Assembly (NCBI GenBank): GCA_025266875.1
Contig: JALLLT010000022.1
Location: 434,001 to 498,000 of the forward strand
From: Fennellomyces sp. T-0311
Taxonomy: Eukaryota; Mucoromycota; Mucoromycetes; Mucorales; Lichtheimiaceae
Direction of reading: 5' to 3'
DNA length: 64,000 bases
The notes under the pieces are model-generated. The model searched no databases, had not been told where the DNA came from, and saw nothing but the letters and a program-made list of their open reading frames with translations. The translations under genes were made by a program, and so were the position numbers. Below, in pieces: positions 9,697-22,985 of the stretch. Within the stretch, counting starts at the first letter, position 1. Each line of letters starts with the position of its first letter.

Positions 9697-12600
9697 ATGG
9701 CGGCAGAAACTATAGCCAATGACGAAGCGTTCTCCGAACAAACGCTCCAAGCCGTTGACAGTGCCGAGCACGAGCCACAGTTGGACGACCAGCAGGAGAG
9801 CACAGGTATTGCAACGCGTCCAAAGTTTGTTTTTTTCCGAACAAGGGTTTGTTTGACAAAGGTTTCATTAGACACTGACAGAGCCTTGGCAAGCGCCACC
9901 GAGGAAATTAATCTTGGAGACGACAAACAAGAGCAAGACCATGGGGCTGTGGCGGCCGCGGTCGCAGCAGCGGTGGCAAGCGCAACAGCACTCAAACCTC
10001 GCCCTCTCCCGCTTCAGCTGAATAACGCCAAGATGGATGAAGAAGAACGTAACACTGCGGACGTGGATCTGCCTGCTCCAGGTCCGATTCCTCCAAGCAA
10101 AAACATGGCTGAGTACATGACACCACCTACGCCCGGTGTGGCTCCGTTGTCCGATCCAAATTACCGCAGGCAACTTGAAGAGGAGGAGCAGCAGGGCTCG
10201 CGTTCAAACACGTTCACACCCGCCAATATCGATTTGAAGCAAGTGAAAGCAAACTTACTTGGACCACGGGAGCAAGAAGCTGCAGGTAAACAGAACCAAA
10301 CAAAGGACGTGCTGGAGATGCAGGGCTGATTATGACGAGCACATAGATGAGGCAATGACTCAGGGCATCGGTGCCTTGTTCAATAACAAATTCTCTCAGG
10401 CCAAGGCCATTTTTGAATCCCACGCTCACGAGTGAGTCTTATCGCGTTCAGGTATATCAAAGTAGTTACTGACAGGAAATCCAGGGATCCGCTGCATTCG
10501 TTGGGAATGGGAGCCATGGCTTTTCTGAAAGGTAAGAGGAGACTGCGTATGTTGTGTAGGGAAATGCACTAATCATCCGATTTCTTTGCATACAGCTATT
10601 ACAGTAAGTTGCCAGAGCGCACCAAAAGTATCCAACTTACGTTTTGTGTAACAGTCGGCCAACCCTATGGATGCCGAAGTAGCCATTGCCACTTTGACTG
10701 AAACATACCAGTTTGCCCAAGCGCAGATCGAGGCGGCTCAGGCCAAGAAGCCACTCAAGGATACCGTGTCACACATGTTCAGCAACTTGATGGGCACCAA
10801 CACCACCGGGCTGCCGACGAATACCAAACCGTTGAGTCAAGAGCAGCTCAAGCAAGAGCCCAAGTTCATGGCGAATGGTGCACTGCGCGCTCACGTCATC
10901 AAAGCCGAATGCGGGTTGCTCATGAGTATGGTACATTTGCAGCATGAGACCGTGCTTGGTTATCTCAAGATGGGTCTGAACTTACGCAGAGGTATGTCGA
11001 TTGCATGTGTGCGAATTTTAAAAAAGTGCTAAACCAAATGCTTTAATAGCTTACAGCAGTTATAGCTTGGTTTGGCAAGAGTACAAGCGAATGGGTCAAG
11101 ATTTCCATAAATATATCGACCAGGATACCGTTTCTGCCATCCAGTTCGGGTATGTGCGCGAGCAAGTTGCAAATAAGTGAGATTGCTTACGTGTATTACA
11201 TAGCATTGGCTCTGTGCATTTGTTGTTGTCGTCGTTACCGCCGAAAATTCTCAAGATCGTATCAGCGTTTGGATGGAACGCTGACAAACATCTGGGCTTC
11301 GCCTTGTTGAAGCTGTGCCTGGAAGGACGACGTATCCGTGCACCTCTAGCTTCAATGATGTAAGTGGGCATTGGATGAACCAAGATTAGTGCCATGCAGT
11401 TTACTCATATCATTGCCAGGCTACTCTCCTATTATGTCATCCTTACGTCTCATGCACCACTTATTCTCAACCGCGAGTTGATGCAACCTGCCGTCGAATG
11501 TCTATTGGATGCTCAGAAAACCTATCCAAGCTCAGCATTCTTCTTGTACTTTGCCGGTCGCGTTTCTCGATTAACTCGCAGTCTCGAATTGTCAACTCAA
11601 TCATTCAACTACACCAAAGATGTTAGTCAAGGCGAATGGGCAGAGGATTCGATGGGATTATTGGCAAACTACGAGATTGCGTTCAACGCAGCGATGGATT
11701 TGAACTGGGAAGAAGCTGCGAACGGTCTTGCTGCGCTTATTCCTTCACACACCAAACCAGCTTTTATCAAATACTTTTATGGCGCGTGTATGGAAATGAT
11801 GGGCAATCGAAGCGAAGCTATCTTGGCATTTGCTGAAGCACCCAAGCTTATTAGCGGCAATGGATCCCAAGTTGAGCAATTTATTGTCAGCAGAGTCAAC
11901 TTTTTCGAACGAAGCGGTTATCAGGATTTGGATCTGGTGTTGCCAGCATTGGAAATACTCTTGCTGTGGAATTCATTGGCCAATATGTCGGATGAAGCAC
12001 TGGAAGCATGTCTTGTCAAGATTGATGAAACTCTTGAAAAGATATATGCACGCGAAAAGCAAGAGTACGAAATCCGTATGCTGCAAATTGCGCCCAGCGT
12101 TGCACCGCCAGACTATTATGATCAACGTTCCACATTGCTCCTCATCAAGGCGTCTATTTTGAACTCATTGTCTCGTGGTCGTGAGGCAATCCCACATTTG
12201 AACTGGATTCTGGATAGTCGTATCCGTATTGTACATACGAAATGGCTGGTTCCATTTGCTTACTGGTATGTGGGAATTGTGATTTTATTTTTGATTGCCA
12301 ATTGATGGGAATTCTACAGGGAATCTGGCGTAACATGCTGGTGCATGGAAGACCATTCTCGTGCACGTTCGTTGTGGCAATCGGCGCTCAGCTTCTCTGG
12401 ATATCCTCTGGAATATAGATTGGCAATTGTAAGTATCAACGTTTCGGAAAACGGTCGCTTTTAATATATGAATTTAATTTTGTTCTGTAGCGATTGAATT
12501 TAGCCATCACACACGCCAATGACCTTGGGGTTACTCCGGTGGAAGCACCGAAACCCGAAAAAGGGATAAGCACAAACGGGCGTAAACGATTATCTCTTGC

Positions 12601-12697
12601 TAGTAGAATGTCTCCACCCAATTCTCCTGTCATGAGCAACGGCAACCATCATTCACCCAGAGTCGAAAGTCCCACTTCTACCACACCATCCACGTAG
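9697..12697 (+). CDS. IML2: IML2/TTC39-like TPR protein
   Basis: Eleven exons (9697-9805, 9872-10285, 10347-10431, 10485-10531, 10596-10603, 10655-10991, 11050-11149, 11204-11359, 11420-12265, 12320-12428, 12491-12697) encode 805 residues. The long helical repeat body, with blocks such as ALRAHVIKAECGLLMSMVHL and AFFLYFAGRVSRLTRSLELS, matches the Iml2/TTC39 family (DUF3808). Yeast Iml2 is linked to lipid-dependent clearance of protein inclusion bodies. Residues 40-180 are low complexity and probably disordered. Exon 5 is an 8-nt micro-exon between canonical splice sites (catacag and gtaagt) and is needed to keep frame. Intron 1 is 66 nt and stop-free, so its retention would be silent for the frame. 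The start is the first ATG at 9697. Confidence 0.85.
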
Positions 12698-14684
12698 AAC
12701 TGTCTAAGTAGATACGATGCACGGATTTTATTTTGTTCGTCTATTTATTCGTCCCATCCACCAGTACTTTATACTTTGCTATTAACTATTTTTCCTGGCT
12801 TATTATTACGTTGACGTCCTTTCCTGTATGTTTAATGAATTTAACCTGTTATTGGTTTTTATTTTATAAATTCATATCCTGTCTTTGGAGACAGGGCAAA
12901 TGGCTTTCATGCTGAAAATGTCAAGCTTACAAAGTATGTGGCCTGTCAACCCAGCGACATGTAGAAGAGCAAGTTTAAGTATTAATATTGCTGCTCAATC
13001 ATCTACTAATATCTTTTACGTTCCAACTTTTGCAAAGTTTCACAACTTACCTAATATTTTCTTAAGGAGAACCAATTAACGACAGTCAGTATGTATTGAT
13101 CTAGGAGCCACTCTACCATTCGAGATATGGAAGCAAACTCTTCGATTCCTATCCCTGTTCGAAGTAATGGATGGCAGCGAAAGCTGATTCTAGCAGATTT
13201 TCCATTTATCAGTTTATCTTAAGTGAATTAACGAAAGGTTTCTTATATAAGAAGAGTCCTGTAACTTGGTTGATTAATGAAAAAAATCCAAGACTTACAT
13301 GGAAAAGATCAAGGATATTTTCTCAACAAACATAGTGAAAGCCCTTAAAGTACAAGGTATTCCATTAACAAAGCAGACATAGCCAATCACCCTTGAGGGA
13401 TGCAAAACGCATCGCGACAGTATATGAAAACCTATCTTTTTATTTGTTGACTTGAAACTCGCGTGATCTTTATCAATTTCGTCGATTGCAGACAAAGACC
13501 TATACCCATGTTTTTGGTTAATAGCCTTATTTGGAACAGGTCAATTATCTTCCGACAAATAAAATGATTCAACAAATGAGGATGTTGGTCGGGTGAGAGC
13601 ATTCAACATCTATGCGAAGAGGGGTACTGTATACGTCCGATACCGGACGGGCACATATCGTCTATGCCAGGACGGGTAATTGTTGTAACCAAAACAGGGT
13701 ACCTATCGTGCACCAAGTACATCAAGTGCACCATACGTGCCTACCCAGCATGCTCGAAAGCTTTCCCTGGTTGAACAGAAACCATGCTGGGCGAAACTGT
13801 TGAAGTTTCAAAGACAACGCCTTAGAGCTGCCTTAGATCACAACGTTCTCAAGCATCTCCATAGCTTCTGTTCGTGTTGGAGAACAAAGCTCGGAAAAAG
13901 TATGACTAGGTATAGCCTGTAGGCTGGCTCCGCAAACGTCATGTTACATTTATGGACTAACCTGTTGGGTTGCCGCGATAGGCCACCACGCAAAGCTAAA
14001 ACGAAGGGGACAGTTCTCATGTGAGTAATCAGAAAAAGATCAGGAAGAAAATGTTTTTGAATTGCTTACCAAATGACCGCAGCAAGCGGCACCAACACCT
14101 GGATCAAGGGATCTGGCGGCAATGATTGTGCTGAGTACCCAACACCTTCACCAAAAGTAGGGTGAACAATCAGCAAGATCTGAAGAGAAAAGACATGAGT
14201 ACTTACCTGGACAACAGTACAAAATTCGGGAGAAAGAGTTTGATATGACCGCAGTAAGCACACGCAGCATTACAAAGAAGTGGGTTCGCTGGGGTTTGGA
14301 GTCGCCATGATGATGCTAGTGCATTAACTTCTGAGTTTTTGTCACATACATGCTATGTCGGATCTGGTACCCGTCAGCTGCGTGCGAGCCAGCTGCACGG
14401 GCAGCTCACCTCCTCCCTGTGTTGTTTGGACGGTAACGTTACTTCCTCGAGCACGTAGATATATTTTCTGTCCGTGATTCTCAGCGTTTCTATCAGCTTT
14501 GATATATCAGCAATTTGGAGCTCCTGGCGACATCGCTGCTCATTTCAGGATAAACCTAGTGACGTAAGCTCTCGATATCATATATGTAGTAAACTAGCAG
14601 GCTTACAACAAGTTCAGTTATTTATATAATTGGAACCTCGAATTAATCAGAATAACTTCTTTTGCCTTTTATCACGTTCCTATC
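12698..14684. other. Gene-free interval of about 2 kb
   Basis: No convincing gene is visible. A minus-strand stretch at 13930-14280 has intron-like boundaries and a short similar segment occurs twice (tgaccgcag with either c or t then aagc, near 14078 and 14248), but no open frame of useful length can be assembled. The region just 5' of the F-box gene at 14685 presumably holds its promoter. Confidence 0.4.
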
Positions 14685-15956
14685 TTGATGTCATCGGAAG
14701 AAAGAAGAACACAAGCATCCACAGCAGCCATGGATCCAGCAGTGGCACTGCCTCTCGAGTTATGGGAGTTGATACTGGAAGGTGTATCTCCTTCAGAGTT
14801 GACAGTTCTGGCACAAGTTTCAAGAACGTTCACAAACGTTGTCCGTAGTCTCTCGGTATGGCGAATCATATGGAACAAGGCTGGGCTTGGTAGTCAAAAT
14901 ATGGCGACTCAGCAGCATGACTTTTATGAGGCTGTGCTTGCCTTCAGCAGCGATATCTGCGAATGTTGCTACTGCTACTGCAACGGCCCGTTTCATACAC
15001 TTCTGTGTGATATCCGCAACCCAACTCTGTTGCGTCGATATGTCCAGGAACGGGAACCGCAACGAGCGCAGAAGCTTTTGAAAGCATCGAGGTTCGCTGA
15101 TACGAGGAACCTATGTGATCATTGCAATGCAATTCGAGAGCAGAAACGGGACCAGCGGCGCAAATACCTGGAACACCATCTCAAGCATACGCTAGGTGGC
15201 AAAGACTATCGCACCAACGTGTTGCCACTCCAATATCTCCCATATGTTTTATCGGGACATCGTGGCGACATCCAGACGACCGTCGAGTATATCTCTCGTG
15301 AACCGGTCCATATCGGGTTAGAGAAGGCGTTGCCACCGAAGATAAGGAAATCCAAGTTGGAATGCAAACTGCAAGAGAGAGGGCTACAACTGCGAGAGGA
15401 CTCACGATTATGTGCCAAGTACATAAAAAGAGGAGATACCATACCCGTGGACGAAATAGTGGAAGTAATGGTGGAGATGGACTGGCTTCATCGCAAGACA
15501 CGATACGGCTATTTTTGTATTGGACAAACAAACGTGAGAATAAGTACATTCTCTATGAGTGTTAAGCCAACGCTTTCCATGAAGGAGAAGGCTTTAAAAG
15601 AATACATTCAAAGCCGTTTCGAAAATAACCAGTGGTCTCATGTGCAAAATGACCCTGAAACACCGGCACGGCCACCCCGCTCACTTTGGAACCTTATTGA
15701 AAAGCTGACGCGTCGCGTATATGTGGAATATGCTATACATTGTATCACTCTTGGCCCCTCCACTTCTGTTGACAAGCTCCAAACGTTTACTGACGAGCAG
15801 CTCATTCAGGAAATGGATGAAGGTGCAAAGGTAGCAAGGAAATCTTCTGTGTCATCGCCGTCTCTGCAACTGAGCGAAGAGCTGAAGCAGTTCTTGGGTG
15901 AAAGCTCGCTTCATGGTTTGCTTACTCAATGTAGGGCGAAACGCATCATTGGCTAG
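14685..15956 (+). CDS. F-box protein, single exon
   Basis: The 423-residue frame starts with a typical F-box (LPLELWELILEGVSPSELTV followed by LAQVSRTFTNVVRSLSVW, about residues 22-65). F-boxes bind Skp1 and bring substrates to SCF ubiquitin ligases. The middle has a Cys/His-rich patch (CECCYCYCNGPFH, about 92, and CDHCN, about 144) that could bind zinc. The rest is hydrophilic with no WD40 or LRR repeats, so the substrate-binding module is unknown. Three in-frame ATGs (14685, 14688, 14730) could serve as the start; the first is used here. Confidence 0.75.
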   Translation: MMSSEERRTQASTAAMDPAVALPLELWELILEGVSPSELTVLAQVSRTFTNVVRSLSVWRIIWNKAGLGSQNMATQQHDFYEAVLAFSSDICECCYCYCNGPFHTLLCDIRNPTLLRRYVQEREPQRAQKLLKASRFADTRNLCDHCNAIREQKRDQRRKYLEHHLKHTLGGKDYRTNVLPLQYLPYVLSGHRGDIQTTVEYISREPVHIGLEKALPPKIRKSKLECKLQERGLQLREDSRLCAKYIKRGDTIPVDEIVEVMVEMDWLHRKTRYGYFCIGQTNVRISTFSMSVKPTLSMKEKALKEYIQSRFENNQWSHVQNDPETPARPPRSLWNLIEKLTRRVYVEYAIHCITLGPSTSVDKLQTFTDEQLIQEMDEGAKVARKSSVSSPSLQLSEELKQFLGESSLHGLLTQCRAKRIIG

Positions 15957-16438
15957 TGAAGGACGACAACAAGTTTCTGGAAGACATATATCATTAACAA
16001 TATCCTTGTGAGGGATTGTATCGAATTGTGTCTTGGCTTACAGTATATGATGGTCTTTCAATTTTACGTTGTCTTGTTATGAAAAATAAAACTTTTTTGT
16101 AAACGACTAGCATTAAGTGTCAAACAGCAATCAGTTTAACTGATTTCCAAAAAAAAACAAAACAAAACTAACACATTATATATTTAATCATTTTTTACTG
16201 ATTCTACGTAGTAGTTAAACCTCAATATGGCAACTGTGCTACATTCTTTGTCAGTCGTATCAGCCGTGGTTGTATACATTACTCTGCTTTAACCGATCAG
16301 TAATACAGAATCGTAGTACATAAAGAGAAATATCCTCCGAAAAGTCGCAGCGCTAGATAAATCGTGTCCAGTACAAAATATTGCAGTTTTATTCTACATA
16401 TATGAAATAAATGGAGTATGCTGACAGTAATGAATTGA
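15957..16438. other. Convergent intergenic region, AT-rich
   Basis: This 482-nt region lies between the stops of the F-box gene and the BRE4-like gene. It is AT-rich with A/T runs and probably holds both 3' UTRs. Nothing else is seen. Confidence 0.5.
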
Positions 16439-19400
16439 CTACGATCGAGGTGGATGGCTTTTCTGGGGAATCGTGGAAGGTATGAATCCAGTCTCCTCGG
16501 TAGCATCCAATAATCCGAAACATCGACCCCACTGATCCGCAGGTACCAAAGCACCATACAAGTTCTTCATATGATCTCCAAGCTATATAGATAGGAACCC
16601 ATCAGCATATCTTGTATTGCATCTGAGTTTCTCCTTACCTTATCCAGATCCTGGATAATGTTTTCCATCATAGCAACGTAGGCGTAGTATACCATATAGC
16701 TGTCATCCGATGATGCGGTAGTTGATGGCAAGATTTTCTCGAGCTTGGTTAACAAAACTTGACGTGCTGTCTCAGCAGGTGGAAGATACGGTGGCAGTGG
16801 AGTCTTGAGTTGCAAGGCGGAAGCCAGCAAGTAAAAGTACAAGAGGATATTTCCTGCCATATCCATCCATTCTTTGCTTGCTGGAAGCATCAGTGATCGA
16901 CGCACTTGAATTGCCCAAACATCCTTGAGAACAACAACACGCATCGACAAGAATTTGTCTAGGATATTTTGACAGGATGTCAGCATCGATTCATAGATAC
17001 TGACAGGGAATGCACCCTTAAGACGCGGTTCGTTTGGTGCATGGGTGAGCAGATCCTGGAGCGTGACCAAATTGACTTGCAATGCCAGCTCAATTCTCTG
17101 GAATTGCGAAGCACGGATTCTGTTGCGGGCTGCCAGAGCTTCCAGTTGCTGTGGTGTTGGGGTATAATCAGGTTGGTTTCGAGTATCGTAGAACATTTGC
17201 TCAATAAGAAGAGAGTAAGCATCTTCACTGGTACCAGTGGTGGTTTCTGAGTACACGGACACGAGCTGCTTGTAAAGCCATGAGAGGTGAATTATAAAGT
17301 CGGATAGACCTTTACGGAGTTGCGTCCTAGCTTCGTATGGCCATATATACAGGCTGACATATAATCCTATGCGAGATCACAAGTATTAGTAGCGAAGTTC
17401 ATATAAAAATCGTTTCGAAAGATAATCTTACCGATAATAACGCCTAAAGAAACAGCAACACAACGTTTCCATGCGAGTTCCATGACGTAGCTCAAGTCAA
17501 TCTCGAAGCGATGATTGTAACTGTACAATACAATAAGATTGTAAGCGAGCAAAGCGAATTGACCAAAGCGGCCGTATTGATGGTTCAAGATAAGGTAAAA
17601 GCACGGCAACGAAAAGGCCCATGACATAATCAGCAAGATGACAGGGTTACCATAAAAGAGTGTACAGACAAGAGCCGCCACTATACATCCAAGGACTGTA
17701 GCTAAAACACGGAGCACTGCGATCAGATTGGTAGCACCAACTGTGGGGCTCATGACAGCCATAATCTAACGAATATCATATCGATCAGTTTCACGCATTT
17801 CTCAGCGGCGAAATATAACTTACCGTGATAAGAGTCCATTCCATACGGAACTCACGGAAATATATTTGTGTAGCTGGAATGAAAGCGAGCACAGCGACAG
17901 CGACAGAGACAAGACTTGCTTTGATCGCGTACCGCACAGTGTGCTTTCGGAACCAAGAGAAGAATCCCCAAAGTTTCAGCAGGAATTTCCGGATTCGGGT
18001 TGTTGGCGATGGTGTTTGCAGGGTATTGTATGTGTTGTGATTGTTGGGCACAAACACTTCTTCCGCTGCCTTTTCAGTTTTGGGAAGATCATCGCCTGGT
18101 GTTCGTGCCTTATCTTTACTTGCTTATCAATATCACCATTAGTTATGTATGCATGTGTATTACTTACCAAACATCAGCTTAATGATTGTTTTGAAGCGGA
18201 CCAGTGGATTAGCTGGTATTTCGTGGTCATGTTCAAATATACTTTGAACGTGTTCTGTCAAAGTGACCAGCTCTTTGGCGAATTCGACCAAGCTAAACAC
18301 GAAAAAGTAAACGAGAAAGACGTCTTCTGCTGGAAACTGTTTCATAAGATACGAGTGAAGCTCGCTAGGATCCATGTGTTGCATTGACTCCTGTCGTTGG
18401 CGCTTTCCACCCTTCATCTTGCGACGGTACAATTTCATCAGCGCACGCTGCTGCGACTCCTCAAACACGTCCAACGCAGTATTCAAGTTCTGTTTCATCA
18501 GATCAAAGGACGGCGTCTCAGGCTTGACATCTCCGGTAAACCGTGCCTGGATATGGATAATAGTCTGCTTACACGTGTATGCAAGTGATTTCATGGGCGA
18601 TCGGATGGTGCGGATGAACTGGACGAACGCACCCTCCGTTTGACCATCTTCTTCCTCCGCCCAAAATGCTTGGTTCTCCAATGGTGACTCGGGAACCGTA
18701 CCCAGATCGTGTGGGTGATGGTGTGGTATACTTGTCGATGACACCTCGCGCTCCATCCGTTCAGATACCGGGCTTTGTGGAACTTGGTCAACACCATCCA
18801 TAAAGAAGAGACTTTGTTCCATGCTATGCTCCCGCCGTAACTCATGTTCAATCTTCTTGCGCTGGTCATCTGCCTTCACATTGATGGTTTCCCGACGATT
18901 CTTTTTTGGATCCGGTCTCGCCTGATTACCCGAAATTCCCCTCGAAACGACGGGCTCACCCATCTCCTGCATCGCTTCAAATTGAAGACCACAACTACTA
19001 CGCAAACCACTGATGTGCTGGGCAAGTCGCTGAAGACTGGTCACTGTCTTATCGAATCCAACCGAGTGGCACCACATTTCCATGCTGTAAAACTCGAGTT
19101 TGGCTTCTTTGAGTGAACTTTGCAGTGCAACAAAGCTCTTCCGATGAGATTTGATGGCATTTTCGAGTAATTCATTCGCGGTGAATTCGGGTAGATCGGC
19201 GTCGAGTAAAAAGGTCTTTGTCAGCAGCTTCAAGAGGATACGAATTGAATCGAGGGTAGCATTGATGTCGCTCCTATTCTCACGTTAGATACGAATGAAA
19301 TGCAATTATCATTGAGATGAACCTACTTTAGCTTCTTTGATGAGCGTATCGGCCATATCAGATAGCATACAGCAATGGATATCACTGTGCCTATCAGTAC

Positions 19401-20700
19401 AATAAAGAAGATCTGCTCTATCTTTGTGGTATCAAATTCCATGTTGCTTGATGTTTCTCGTACAAGGACCGAGAACAGAATAATAAACGCCAGTGAAGAA
19501 GCTATCCAGTCCAGTATCATTAGCTATACGTCCATCGATCCTGATGCCGTTTTATGTTACCTGTTCGTATACTTGGCTTGTTCAAATGCGCCTTGAAAAA
19601 TGAAACTATGAACGTACTTCCTGCGAGCCAGAAGCCTAATGTGACGATACATGATTCCAGATACAGATGGTGGTCTATCATCAAGAAATCGCTGGTGGCC
19701 AAACTCATCAAGCAGAGTGCCAGTGCCAACACCGCGTATAATAATCCAAAGCCTGCTGCCTCCACCATGCCACCCATTGTCTTTGCTGGGTTAAAGAAAA
19801 CTGTAACCGTACATACAATATGACTCGACACTGCACATAATCTGCATCAGCACATTTCACTATTTCCATAAAATAGCACTTATTACCGCTTGTCGCCCCG
19901 ACCCACTTGTTCAAGTATGGCACGAATGTGAATAATGCACCAATGGCATATGCGAAGCTGCACTTGAGAACCTGCTTTTGCTTGAGGGTCAGATGACGCC
20001 ACTCGTACACACGGGCCAACCAGGCGCGTGGTCCTGACTTCGGCTTCACGGGTCGCTGATGGAGCTCTGCATCCGAATCTGAAGAATCGTCGTCGAGCAA
20101 CGGTGGGCGGCTGTTTCTGGGCAACAACGACGTTGTCTCGTTAGGTCTACAAATAAAGAAAAGAAGGTCAATATTTGGGCTTGTTACGCGTTTTTGTTGA
20201 GTGCATCGCTTGTTTACTTACATTTCATCAGTGCTGTGATTAAACTTTGGCCTGTTGTTGCTATGTGCCCCGTCCAAATGCAGTGGAACTGTTGATAGTG
20301 ACACAGAACGCTTTTGACGAGTTCCATCATCGAGGACAACCTCAAAGTAATTAAAATCGTCACTGAACGTTCCCAAAAAGGACGTTGGTGATTTCGATAG
20401 TAGCTGAGCATCTGGCGGAGCATTGCGCTGGTGTTGCTGCGGTATCCACCATCCGTTGCCCGCGCCCCCGCCAGTGCCGGTTGCTGTGTGATATGATTGT
20501 AACGACGCTGCTAGGCCGCTTTCGGTTGTAGGTGTCAAGTAGTTACGACTGCCGTATGTTGCAGGAATCGAAGTGGAGTGGGAGCGTTGCATCTGCTGCT
20601 GGCATCGGAGACAAGACGATTGCTTGCCGTGTTTGCATGGCAATGAGCCTGACATTGTGCTTAATAAATCGTTATGATCTTCGTCTGTCATGTTCCACAT
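16439..20700 (-). CDS. BRE4/FUSC-like multispanning membrane protein (brefeldin A sensitivity family)
   Basis: Nine minus-strand exons (20222-20700, 19887-20146, 19561-19830, 19327-19501, 18168-19273, 17824-18122, 17432-17765, 16639-17366, 16439-16582) encode 1264 residues. There are two membrane blocks. The first (about residues 200-400) begins with FAYAIGALFTFVPYLNKWVG. The second (about 800-960) contains IMAVMSPTVGATNLIAVLRV and VALVCTLFYGNPVILLIMSW-like helices. They flank a long hydrophilic loop, and the C-terminal 280 residues are soluble. This duplicated layout matches fungal Bre4-type proteins of the FUSC/aromatic-acid-exporter superfamily, implicated in drug sensitivity and secretory-pathway function; the substrate is unknown. 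Residues 1-200 are Ser/Gln-rich and likely cytosolic. Frame closes at all eight junctions. Confidence 0.82.
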
Positions 20701-22985
20701 GGAATTTGCATTAGTCAAAGCAAGAAAAGAAACGAGTAGATTAAGGAGAGGTAGGTTGAATAGCGGTTGTTTCAGCAACACCACCGTACCTTATTATGGT
20801 ATTTTCTATTAACCCCTCGGGGCTCTCCTTGCATGCATGTACCAATATTTTTCGGTAAAAGAGAAAAAAAGATCAAAGCAACAATTTTTTGCACACAAAT
20901 CACGAGCGTATGCGCAAAGCCGCGTTTGAGGTTGCACCATGCTACCTCTCGTCCTTGAAACGTGGTACAGGATCAGAACGACCATGTGTTTTGGATTTTT
21001 TTTATCCACGGATCCAGACCATCGGATAGGCTCCTGCATTGTCTTGCACGTATTCGTTTCGTGACAGCAGTAGAAGATTCTGCTGCATTGTTCGCAAGTG
21101 TTGGCCATCGATTCGTTGCATCACATTTGCTTTGCACGCTTAAAAGAGATGTACTACGTAACCATGATGAACTTTATCTGCATGAAATATGAATCGTCAT
21201 TATAATATAACTATTCACCGGATCAATGCTCTTTTCAAGTACTTGGTCGCCATACCAATGCCCCGCAAGATTCTTGACTAAAATTAATCTAGCGTGTCGC
21301 ATGGATTTAACCGGATCTCCGACGCTGGAACCGCCGGGATCGTACTGCCGATGTGGGATCGATAACCAGGCCACAGGTGATATGTAAGAGCTCAATTACA
21401 TGTACCATCGTAACTGCTCATCACATAATAACATATTGATTAATAGGATATTATATACCCGAATTCACTTAGAAATGTTGCCACCCGACTTTATATAGAG
21501 CGTAATTGAACAGAGAGTACTCACAAATAAGTTATTTAAACACCAATTTTCGATACTTTCAGTCAGTCGAGAACACATACATCCAGAAATAGTAACATTT
21601 GAAAAGTTATAATTTACTGTAAGGCAATTGCCTGCTCTGTAGAGAGGATGAAATGAAATGGAAGGTGATTGTCAGAGGGTACCATTCTCCGAAGATTTTC
21701 TCGCTATCGTTCCCAAGACCCAACAGTTTCTTGAACAGTACATCTGTAGAGTTGTCTCGCTTTAAGGTCCTTCGAATCCAGCGTAGCTGTGACCTACGAA
21801 GGAAGTTTGACATCATTTAGAGAATATGTGACGTATCATCAGACGAAAGATACTGTTTTGATGGACTGTGAAAAGTAAAGTAACTTCTTGAATACATATA
21901 GGGAGTATACCAACAGCAAACTGTTTTTCATTTGTATATATACGTACGTACTCTTTACATATAGGGTAATGGTAATGCTTACTCAACATATCATTTCATT
22001 AGAATTCTAATTTATCAGCGATAGACTGGCATATGCAGTGACTATATTTGAAAAGAAGAAAAAGAGCCTTTAATTTAGATATTATTAATGAGAAAGCCAG
22101 GATACTGATTAATGAGCGATCGTACCAAGATGTATTCACTACTATTTGATACACCGTTTGTGTATTTGATAACATTGTACCTGATAAGACCATCAAACTG
22201 GTTTTTATTATCGGTAACTCCTTTGTGAAGGAAATAAAAGAGTAAAGGACCATCGATATATAGAGATTCGCTTACAGCCACTTTTAAAGTTTCTACCCAC
22301 GGATGCAATTGGTGACAGACCACTCTATGACTTCTCACTAGTTTAAATAGAAATATGTATAATGGGTATGAGCACCGTTCATGGTCGATTGTCAAGATCA
22401 AGAGCACGTTGATGCCCTGAACATGGATGATAGATTGAATCGGGAATACATCGAACCTTTATCAACCAAAGCGATAAATTTCTTGATTTGGTACCTGCAA
22501 GGTACCCTATTGGTTTCGGTTGAGGGGCGTCGTTTGAACTTTGTATGCTAACTACATACTCACAATTGAAATACCTGATCTGAAACAAGCGTAGACGCTG
22601 CATTACGAAATGAATAGCCCAAGTGTATAATTACCGGGGCGTCGCGTGGGGAGCACTTGATCCACCCAAAATCTCGCGGAAAATCAAACAGAGATTATAA
22701 GCAGATAAAAAATAGCCACATGGCGGCTCCTTGAATGTTCAATCTCTTATAAATAAAACCGGTTCCTGTATCTCTTTAGCGCTGATAACGTTGATGATAC
22801 ATACCAAACTGACTATACATGAAAATGTATTTATCATATAAAAGAATAAAGCCCTTCTCAGATAAATTGGCCCTGGTACCACACATGATCGTTTGCATAA
22901 CGAAATTCTGGCGCATTACCAGATCAATCACCTGCAGCTGATAACATAAAATTGCCGGAGTCGGCAGGCCTGACACACATAATTC
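20701..22985. other. Gene-free interval of about 2.3 kb
   Basis: This region lies between the divergent starts of the BRE4-like gene and the nucleoside transporter. It is AT-rich with only short random frames. I see no gene, repeat array or RNA gene. Confidence 0.45.

Noticed and set aside
13930..14280. Minus-strand stretch with several GTAAG/CAG intron-like boundaries.
   Set aside because: Joining them gives no open frame long enough or similar to anything known; a decayed gene cannot be excluded but is not supported.
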